Assembly: GCA_030669585.1 (NCBI GenBank) | Contig: DAOVDI010000007.1 | Span: forward strand, 1-47,866 | Length of the DNA stretch: 47,866 nt | From: Acidobacteriota bacterium | Lineage (GTDB): Bacteria > Acidobacteriota > Aminicenantia > Aminicenantales > Aminicenantaceae | Direction: 5' to 3' | Shown: positions 42,542 through 47,866 of the stretch, piece by piece | Numbering within the stretch: the first letter of the stretch is position 1 | Layout: the number at the start of each line of letters is the position of its first letter | Translations under genes and position numbers: made by a program | The notes under the pieces: model-generated | Seen by the model: the letters and a program-made list of their open reading frames with translations, nothing else | The model's database searches: none | What the model was told of the DNA's origin: nothing

Positions 42542-44055
42542 GCGAATTCAATTTGAGAGGATTTCGTCTCCTGTTCCCTTATCTTTTTGGCTTCCTGCTC
42601 CTGTCCGGCCTGCCTCAGGGTAAGACTGATTACCCGGTTTTGGGCATCTTTATTGAAAAAGATCTGGATGTAGGGTGACGTGGAAAAAAAAGTTGTGTGG
42701 TTTTCAACATAAAATTTAGTCGGCGACTGGCCTGAGGGCTGGATAATAAGGTAATAATCTTCATAGGTAACAGTGAGTATATAATCGGGATTGACCTCAT
42801 ACCTGCCCACATACTGCTGGTAGATAGATGGATCCAGCCTGTAGAGCGGCTTGATGTTCGGTTGAAAGTGCGGCCATTCATAAGTCAGTGAAATACTCCT
42901 GAGCATCTCCTCGATGAGGAACTGTCCGTTTGCGCTGTTGGTCATTAAAACCGCTCCTTGCCCTTTCTGGGGATATAGGATTATGTATGTCTGGAATCCT
43001 TCTGTGCCGCCCTTTATGTTGATATTGAGATTATCATCAATATCGTCGACGGAAAAACCAAGGCCTTGATTACCGGCCTGAGGAGTCAGCATTGTGCGGG
43101 CTGTTTGTGGGGAGATAATACTTTGTGTCTTTCCCATGGCCGTGTTTATAACCGCCAGGGCAAAATTTGCCATGTCTGTGGGCGTTGTCCACAAGCCTGA
43201 AGCGGCCTGCGCCGGATAATTAAGCCATTTTCCTTCCAGGGGTTGTCCTTCCCTCAGATGCCCGGATGCTGCTTCATGCTCCAATGGAACCGGAGGTGTG
43301 GCGGCAAATGTGCTGTGGCTCATTTTCAGTGGTGTAAGAACAGTCTTATCCAAAACCGTGGTGAAGGGATCATTTCTAAACTCTGACAGCAGAAGCTGAA
43401 GAATGGCATATCCTCCCCATGAAAAACGCACCTGTAAGCCCGGTTCAAAATCGATATTGAGAGGGGGATTTGAAGCGGGCTTTTTTCCATTAAGGACCTG
43501 TTGAATTGTCGGGAGGTTTTTTCCCTGCTTATATCCCGGAAGCACAGGAAGATTTGCTCCGGAGCTGTGGCTGAGCAGATGGCGGAGGGAAACAGGCGTC
43601 TTTCGTGTGTTTCGGTTTGTTTTAATTTTCCAGGTTGTTAAATAGCGGTTGATGTCCTCGTCCAGATTAAGAATCCCCTTTTCAACAAAAGAAAGGACTG
43701 CGAGTGCGGCCACAGGCTGGCTCAATTCTCCGGCTTGAAACAGTGTTTCTGTTGTAACCGGATCTGACAAAGAGACCTTTTTGATGCCGTATGCTTTGGC
43801 CCATTCTATCTGATAGTTATCAATAACAGCCAGGCTTATCCCGGGAACGCGGTAATATGACATCCTTTCCGGAAGTTCCATTTTCTTGAGTGGCATTCCC
43901 TTGATAGAGACTGTTTCCAGAAGGCTTCTTTCCACGGATTTGATGCGCTTTCTTGTCAGCGTCTCCGAAGTTTCGCAGCCGGAATACATGAGGAGAATCA
44001 TGGATGCTGCTATGACAGAAAAAAGCAATAAGCTTTTTGTGCGAGTTTTGGCCAT
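42472..44055 (-). CDS. Serine beta-lactamase-like lipoprotein lacking catalytic Ser/Lys
   Basis: 527 residues from ATG 44055 (AAGGA 7 nt upstream; a TTG at 44073 is less likely). A lipoprotein-like signal ends L-M-Y-S-G-C27. The class C beta-lactamase/esterase fold is clear: G-I-S-L-A-V-I-D, L-F-Q-A-G-E110-L-S-Q113-P-V-A-A, L-R-H-L-L-S-H-S-S-G, S-G-L-W-T-T-P-T-D-M-A, and a C-terminal Y-V-G-R-Y-E-V. The nucleophile motif S-x-x-K is changed to E-L-S-Q, and the Y-x-N motif to F-S-W; the third motif is K-G-G. Hydrolysis by the usual mechanism is therefore not expected; a binding role is inferred. The C-terminal ~20 residues are coded in the overlap with the neighbour. Confidence 0.8.
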   Translation of the reverse strand: MAKTRTKSLLLFSVIAASMILLMYSGCETSETLTRKRIKSVERSLLETVSIKGMPLKKMELPERMSYYRVPGISLAVIDNYQIEWAKAYGIKKVSLSDPVTTETLFQAGELSQPVAALAVLSFVEKGILNLDEDINRYLTTWKIKTNRNTRKTPVSLRHLLSHSSGANLPVLPGYKQGKNLPTIQQVLNGKKPASNPPLNIDFEPGLQVRFSWGGYAILQLLLSEFRNDPFTTVLDKTVLTPLKMSHSTFAATPPVPLEHEAASGHLREGQPLEGKWLNYPAQAASGLWTTPTDMANFALAVINTAMGKTQSIISPQTARTMLTPQAGNQGLGFSVDDIDDNLNINIKGGTEGFQTYIILYPQKGQGAVLMTNSANGQFLIEEMLRSISLTYEWPHFQPNIKPLYRLDPSIYQQYVGRYEVNPDYILTVTYEDYYLIIQPSGQSPTKFYVENHTTFFSTSPYIQIFFNKDAQNRVISLTLRQAGQEQEAKKIREQETKSSQIEFAYEFLNNSKNRCFRVRLICFEKI

Positions 44056-44112
44056 AAAGGATTCCTTATTCAATGATGAACTTGCTTAAGCATTTATTCT
44101 CCATGCAAGCAT

Positions 44113-44143
44113 TTAGCCTGCTTCATTCATAAAAACTGCCGAT
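44113..44143 (-). promoter_or_regulatory. 31-bp upstream element shared with 38897-38927 (copy 2)
   Basis: 28 of 31 bases match the element before the sulfatase operon. Here it lies 57 bp before the start of the beta-lactamase-like gene, nearly the same distance and orientation. No clear -35/-10 pair is visible here. Confidence 0.45.
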
Positions 44144-44176
44144 AGCCTAACATAACTTCTTATATATAATCCAGGG

Positions 44177-44334
44177 TAGCCTGAACAATTTACAAGCCGA
44201 TTTTATCCCATCTTCTGCGTTGCCGTCCGTTCGCAGTATATAAATACGGCTTCACGAACAGCCTCTTGCAGATGCATCAACCTCGACTCGTAAATAGTCC
44301 AGGCACTTACTTCAACAGGACATAACAAAAACAC
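44177..44334. repeat. 158-bp dispersed repeat, copy 2
   Basis: Second copy of the element at 26632-26789, same orientation and exactly the same length, with 7 base differences. Both copies run from TAGCCTGAAC to CAAAAACAC. Here it lies in an intergenic region with no ORF. The following 44335-44570 is AT-rich and holds nothing else I can support. Confidence 0.85.
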
Positions 44335-44573
44335 CAGAATCCTATTTTTATTATCGGCATTTTTCCCCTTTCAGGCGTACCTTTTGCCTCCGTATTCTAA
44401 AAAAACTTATCAAATATTTGTTATCAGGTCAATAATATTTTATTGCAAATTCCCAATAACCATAATCTGAAATAATCAAAATTTTGCGAGAGGAGCAAGG
44501 CTCTTTTTCTGGGGCTTTAAATTAGTTTGCATTTAGATAGCGTCATAGGAATTAAACTGAGCAAAACACTAAA

Positions 44574-44603
44574 TTGACAAGATATGTTTGTTCTATGTAT
44601 TAT
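44574..44603 (+). promoter_or_regulatory. Promoter upstream of GT1 remnant and CrtC-IDS gene
   Basis: TTGACA (44574-44579), an 18-nt spacer and TATTAT (44598-44603). It precedes an SD (GAGGGAG) and ATG 44634 of a 10-codon frame, the apparent 5' end of a decayed gene, and would now drive the fusion gene at 44836. Confidence 0.6.
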
Positions 44604-44633
44604 CGTTAATGTTGCAGCACAGAGGGAGAAAAT

Positions 44634-44816
44634 ATGATGAAATTTAGAGAAAACCGTCATAAGTAAAAATTATGGAGTAGGAGACTTGAATTATTAGGAG
44701 TAAGACCTTCGCCCATTCCCTGGAAAAAACTTACTGCAGAACGCCTGGCCAATGCAATAAAAGAGGCAGTTGAGTTGATAAACATGGAAATTAAAAAGAA
44801 AATGAATCACATATAA
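44634..44816 (+). pseudogene. Decayed GT1-type (UDP-glycosyltransferase-like) gene
   Basis: A ribosome site and ATG 44634 begin a 10-codon frame stopping at 44664. From 44668 to 44816 another frame encodes W-S-R-R-L-E-L-L-G-V-R-P-S-P-I-P-W-K-K-L-T-A-E-R-L and on to the TAA. That is the C-terminal signature of GT1 enzymes such as sterol and carotenoid glucosyltransferases (L-G-V-G-P-x-P-I-P-x-K-x-L-T). The central several hundred codons are missing, as if removed by an internal deletion. It lies just before an isoprenoid gene, which fits a former terpenoid glycosylation step. The family call from about 45 residues is an inference. Confidence 0.6.
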
Positions 44817-44835
44817 AAGGTACTCATAAAAGCTA

Positions 44836-47109
44836 TTGATTATAAAAAAGAAAACGTTAGAGCTGATACCCGAAAAAAAAACGAAATACCCTGCAGATTG
44901 GCCAAAGGATGGCCCTATAGATCTTTCTGTTCACGATTGTCCGCATGCTTCCTCTACATTGGAATGGTGGTATATGAACGGACATTTTAAAACAACCTGC
45001 GGACGTAATTTTTCATTCTTTACATCTTTTTTTAGAAAAGTCGTAAAATACGGTAAGAAAAAGAATGAGTTGACTTATGGACATACTTTGGCCTGGGCCC
45101 TTCTTGATCTCGAAAAGAAACAATACTCTGTTTGCTCTCTGGTTGATAAAGACACACCAAACATTTTGTTGGAAACACTGGAAGAGCGTGAGATATTAAC
45201 AGATGAAAGGCTGAAACGGGCTCTCAAGGAGATGCTGGAAAAAGGGGCTGTTCCTTATCCTGATCAGCTTTTTGAAAAGGATGTAATTGTTGCAATGGAC
45301 GAGTTAGACCTTAATTATGATGATAACATCCTCAAAACATTAGAAAGCGGGAAGTATCAAATAAAGCTTAATAATCGTGAAAAAAATATTTCTTGCGATT
45401 TTACATTTACATTGGAAAAACCAGTTATAAGACATGGGGATAATGGCGTTCTTTTCGGAGCCGAAGGAGCAGATATGTTTTATTATTTTATCCCCCGGTG
45501 TAAATTGAAAGGTGTTCTCAGTGTAGATGATCAGCTCCTTCAAATTGAGGAGGGAAGTGCATGGTATGATCATGAATTTGGTGTTCAGCCAACGAAAGAA
45601 GATGAAATTAAATCAACTGATATTTGCTGGAATTGGTTATCTGTACAGTTGGATAATGGATGCGAGATTTCGGCTTTTGGTTTTTACAATGATGATAAAG
45701 AGGGTTCAAGCCTCGGCAGATGGGTGGTCGTAATTGATGCGTCCGGCAGGGAAAAGGTTTATCGCGATTTTAATTTCGAACCTTTGAATACCTGGACCAG
45801 CACAAGAACATTTTATGATTATCCAACCAAATGGAAGCTTGAAATTCCAGAAGCTGATATCCATTTGAATGTAGAGGGATACATTGATCGACAGGAATTT
45901 CTGACCTTAATATCAAATCCGGCATTTTGGGAGGGCCGTATTGATGCAATAGGAAGCTGGAATGGAATACGAGTAAAGGGCCCTGGTTTTATAGAGCGCA
46001 AAGGATTTCACCCTTCAAGAGATCTCGATGCTTTTTTTAAAATAGTTAGCCGTGAAACGCTTAGGTCAGTTCGCAAGATTCTACCTAATAATCCTACACG
46101 CGAAGAAGCCAGTCAATTAATATCCCATAAGGATAACCTGCATTATCTGGATGGTTTGGACATCAGTAAATATTCCAAGTCCGTTATTCAGCCCATTAGG
46201 GAAATCATCGACCGTGGCGGAAAAGCCTGGAGGTCTTATGCAGCAGTGGCTTGCTGTGATGCTGTAGGGGGAAATTCTGATAAGGCCAGGGATTGGTTGG
46301 CATTGCCGGAAATGTTGCATGTAGGCGCCCTGATAGTTGATGATGTGGAAGACAATTCCGCCATCAGGAGGGGAGGGCCTTCCTGCCACGAAATCTATGG
46401 ACAGGCCATTGCCATCAATGCCGGTACTGCAAGTTATTTTTTAAGTCAGATTTGTATTTACGGACAAGACGTTTCGGATCAAAAGAAATTGCAGATATAT
46501 AACTTGTTTTTTGAATGCTTGAGAGCGGCCCATGCAGGACAAGCATTGGACATTGAAGGATTGTCATATATGATGCCGGAAATCATAGAAAGTGGCGAGG
46601 GTAATCTTCTGGAAAAGAGAATATTGGCTATTCACAGACTAAAATCCGCTGTTCCTGTTGGTATACTGGCAGAAATGAGTGTAATTATGGGCGATGGTAC
46701 AGAATTACAGATCAAAGGCCTTAAAAATTATTTTGAATCAATTGGAATCGCTTTTCAAATTATCGATGATACGCTTAACCTGAAAGGCTTCAAAGGAGGC
46801 TTGAAATCGAAGGGGGAAGATATTTCTGAAGGAAAAGTAACCTTTCCAATAGCTAAAGCGATGTCCATGCTTCCTTACGACAAACGAAACCAGCTTTGGC
46901 AAAAAGTTTCTTCCAAACCTAAAAGTAGAAAAATTATTGCTGAAGTAATTGATTCACTTGAAGAGCACGGTGTGCTTGCCGCTTGTGAAAAACAAGCTGC
47001 CGATATAACAGAATCTGCTTGGAAATATCTCGATCCGGTAATCCGCGATTCATTTGTAAAATTAATGTTGCGAGCATTTGGTTGGTATGTCTTGGAGAGA
47101 TCATACTAA
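44836..47109 (+). CDS. Fusion: CrtC/AttH-like lipocalin domain + polyprenyl diphosphate synthase
   Basis: 757 residues. The N-terminal ~390 form a hydroxyneurosporene-synthase/AttH-like domain (H-D-C-P-H-A-S-S-T-L-E-W-W-Y-M-N-G-H; G-S-A-W-Y-D-H-E-F-G). Residues ~430-757 are a trans-isoprenyl diphosphate synthase: G-G-K-A-W-R, first aspartate motif D502-D-V-E-D506 with I-R-R-G-G-P-S, second motif D644-D-T-L-N648, and G-E-D-I-S-E-G-K-V-T-F-P-I. The D-D-x-x-N second motif and the G-K-x-T-F-P-I segment recall geranylgeranyl-diphosphate synthases. It may make a prenyl chain and then hydrate, cyclise or bind it. TTG 44836 is the only start after an in-frame stop, and the SD (AAAGG) is far, so the N-terminus is uncertain. 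Codon use is AT-rich, unlike neighbours, suggesting transfer. Confidence 0.85.
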   Translation: MIIKKKTLELIPEKKTKYPADWPKDGPIDLSVHDCPHASSTLEWWYMNGHFKTTCGRNFSFFTSFFRKVVKYGKKKNELTYGHTLAWALLDLEKKQYSVCSLVDKDTPNILLETLEEREILTDERLKRALKEMLEKGAVPYPDQLFEKDVIVAMDELDLNYDDNILKTLESGKYQIKLNNREKNISCDFTFTLEKPVIRHGDNGVLFGAEGADMFYYFIPRCKLKGVLSVDDQLLQIEEGSAWYDHEFGVQPTKEDEIKSTDICWNWLSVQLDNGCEISAFGFYNDDKEGSSLGRWVVVIDASGREKVYRDFNFEPLNTWTSTRTFYDYPTKWKLEIPEADIHLNVEGYIDRQEFLTLISNPAFWEGRIDAIGSWNGIRVKGPGFIERKGFHPSRDLDAFFKIVSRETLRSVRKILPNNPTREEASQLISHKDNLHYLDGLDISKYSKSVIQPIREIIDRGGKAWRSYAAVACCDAVGGNSDKARDWLALPEMLHVGALIVDDVEDNSAIRRGGPSCHEIYGQAIAINAGTASYFLSQICIYGQDVSDQKKLQIYNLFFECLRAAHAGQALDIEGLSYMMPEIIESGEGNLLEKRILAIHRLKSAVPVGILAEMSVIMGDGTELQIKGLKNYFESIGIAFQIIDDTLNLKGFKGGLKSKGEDISEGKVTFPIAKAMSMLPYDKRNQLWQKVSSKPKSRKIIAEVIDSLEEHGVLAACEKQAADITESAWKYLDPVIRDSFVKLMLRAFGWYVLERSY

Positions 47110-47195
47110 ATTACATATTTTCCTTCTCGCTTTCATTAATTTTTTAGATTCTTCCCTTATATTTACAACCAAGAGGGGAATATATTCCACACAGC

Positions 47196-47477
47196 TTATT
47201 TGTCTATTTTCACTACGATTTTTGTGCTTGGATCCGATTCGCTCTTCCATTCCTCGACAACAGGGATTGTTTTGGGTTGGTCATTGGTCAGGTCATAATC
47301 CCGTGTTGAATCAACGGTGAGGAGGATTTTTTCAGGATCAGCGGCTGTCTGGGCAATGACTATGGTTTCGTTCGGCATCATCCCGATTCGGGTACCTGTG
47401 GGGCGCTTCTCCGGTAATTTGACATTGTGCTTTTCGAGTACTTCCTTAACACGTTCTTCCTCAAAAGTCAGAGACAT
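47196..47477 (-). CDS. Hypothetical protein, 93 aa, possibly 5' truncated
   Basis: Unrecognised. The coding look is good (E-E-E-R-V-K-E-V-L-E-K-H-N-V-K-L-P, then a beta-rich stretch T-I-V-I-A-Q-T-A-A-D-P-E-K-I-L-L-T-V-D). The frame stays open about 30 further codons upstream of the Met without any ATG, GTG or TTG, and those codons (L-T-R-N-D-N-F-I-N-A-I-F) also look coding, so the gene may have lost its start. No ribosome site before ATG 47477. No signal peptide. Confidence 0.45.
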   Translation of the reverse strand: MSLTFEEERVKEVLEKHNVKLPEKRPTGTRIGMMPNETIVIAQTAADPEKILLTVDSTRDYDLTNDQPKTIPVVEEWKSESDPSTKIVVKIDK

Positions 47478-47633
47478 AAAGATGGCATTGATGAAGTTAT
47501 CGTTTCTGGTTAAAGGAGTACGGATCGTCTCTTCTGTTTCCGCTGATTGATTTATTGTTGCCGTTATCCCTTATGGAAAACCCTGGTTGAGTTTAACAAA
47601 AACATGTGAGAACATACATTCAAGGAGTGAGAT

Positions 47634-47866
47634 ATGATTCATCGGAAGAATAAAAAGGTTTCGAGGCGTGAATTCCTCAAGGTCGCGGCCGTCGGTGCCG
47701 GGGCAGCGTTTGTCAACCTGGACAGGATTGCTGCGGCTGGAGGACTTTTAGTTGGGACCCAAAAGAATATTCCCATCGGTGTACAGCTCTATTCTGTTCG
47801 CGGGGCGGCTCAAAAGGACCTGCCCAAAGTCCTGGAAGCGATCGGGAAGATGGGTTACAGGGGTGT
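47634..47866 (+). CDS. Tat-exported sugar phosphate isomerase/epimerase-like protein (3' truncated by window edge)
   Basis: AAGGAG lies 6 nt before ATG 47634, and the frame is open to the window end (77 codons visible). The N-terminus is a textbook Tat signal: S-R-R-E-F-L-K, then V-A-A-V-G-A-G-A-A-F-V. The mature start has I-P-I-G-V-Q-L-Y-S-V-R...L-P-K-V-L-E-A-I-G-K-M-G-Y-R-G-V, the first strand and helix of xylose-isomerase-like TIM barrels. Such secreted barrels act on sugars in the periplasm; the exact reaction cannot be read from the fragment. Confidence 0.82.
   Translation, partial: MIHRKNKKVSRREFLKVAAVGAGAAFVNLDRIAAAGGLLVGTQKNIPIGVQLYSVRGAAQKDLPKVLEAIGKMGYRG

Noticed and set aside
44491-44508. 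AGGAGC-AAG-GCTCTT hairpin with T-run, terminator-like
   Set aside because: No gene reads into it on the plus strand and the stem is only 6 bp with a wobble pair.

Overview
The window looks like a chromosomal piece of an uncultured, Gram-negative-type (diderm) bacterium, most probably Candidatus Aminicenantes or a close Acidobacteriota-like relative. This is inferred from gene families typical of those groups: a GWxTD-domain protein, a VWFA-related protein of the acidobacterial type, a carboxypeptidase-regulatory plus YfbK-type VWA protein, many Tat-dependent secreted enzymes and large GT-C membrane glycosyltransferases. No rRNA or marker search could be run, so the assignment is tentative (about 0.5).

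Layout. (1) Bases 1-1440 are AT-rich and look like the end of an integron cassette array: a truncated HNH-type gene, a convincing attC recombination site directly after its stop codon, then a higBA toxin-antitoxin cassette with its own consensus promoter. (2) 1439-2584 (-) encodes a bacterial eRF1/Vms1-like release-factor homologue; 2819-2902 is tRNA-Leu(CAG). (3) 3019-9070 (+) is a compact run: GWxTD protein, tatA, coiled-coil methyltransferase, two unknowns, mtnA, tsaD. (4) A PflX-like radical SAM protein with a Tat signal follows, convergent with argF. (5) 11138-19575 holds two paralogous GT-C glycosyltransferases (-) separated by an oppositely oriented, GC-richer DUF5107/TPR lipoprotein gene. 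A 185-bp MITE lies in front of that gene, and a REP-like palindrome lies in frame inside one of the paralogues. (6) 19705-25265 (+) is a TolC/GT2/GT4/enolase-superfamily/purM run. (7) 25384-31940 (+) holds a VWFA-related protein, a repeat-rich intergenic region, a GH116 glucosidase and a VWA/YfbK protein. (8) 38835-31946 (-) is a tight operon: secreted unknown, two Cys-type sulfatases with Tat signals, anaerobic sulfatase maturase with a SEC-C tail, Na/Pi-type transporter, PhoU. (9) 39088-44055 holds an M28 peptidase, a DUF4214-like methyltransferase and a serine-beta-lactamase-like lipoprotein that has lost its catalytic Ser and Lys. (10) 44113-47109 holds a second copy of a 158-bp dispersed repeat, a decayed GT1 glycosyltransferase behind a good promoter, and a natural fusion of a CrtC-like lipocalin domain with a polyprenyl diphosphate synthase. 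(11) A Tat-signal TIM-barrel isomerase starts at 47634 and runs off the edge.

How the parts work together. Export of folded enzymes by Tat is a theme: TatA is encoded here, together with four proteins carrying RR signals (two sulfatases, the radical SAM protein and the edge isomerase). The sulfatase operon is self-contained: enzymes, the maturase that converts their Cys to formylglycine, and an anion transporter with a PhoU partner. Several genes (higB, the radical SAM gene, both GT-C genes, the VWFA gene) have a -10 box 7-11 nt before the start codon and no Shine-Dalgarno sequence, which suggests leaderless transcripts alongside the conventional SD-led genes.

Strongest candidates for new biology: the integron attC in this lineage; the MITE and the 158-bp repeat families; the CrtC-lipocalin/isoprenyl synthase fusion next to a GT1 remnant; the sulfatase/maturase/Na-Pi/PhoU operon; and a shared 31-bp element placed alike upstream of the sulfatase operon and of the catalytically altered beta-lactamase-like gene.
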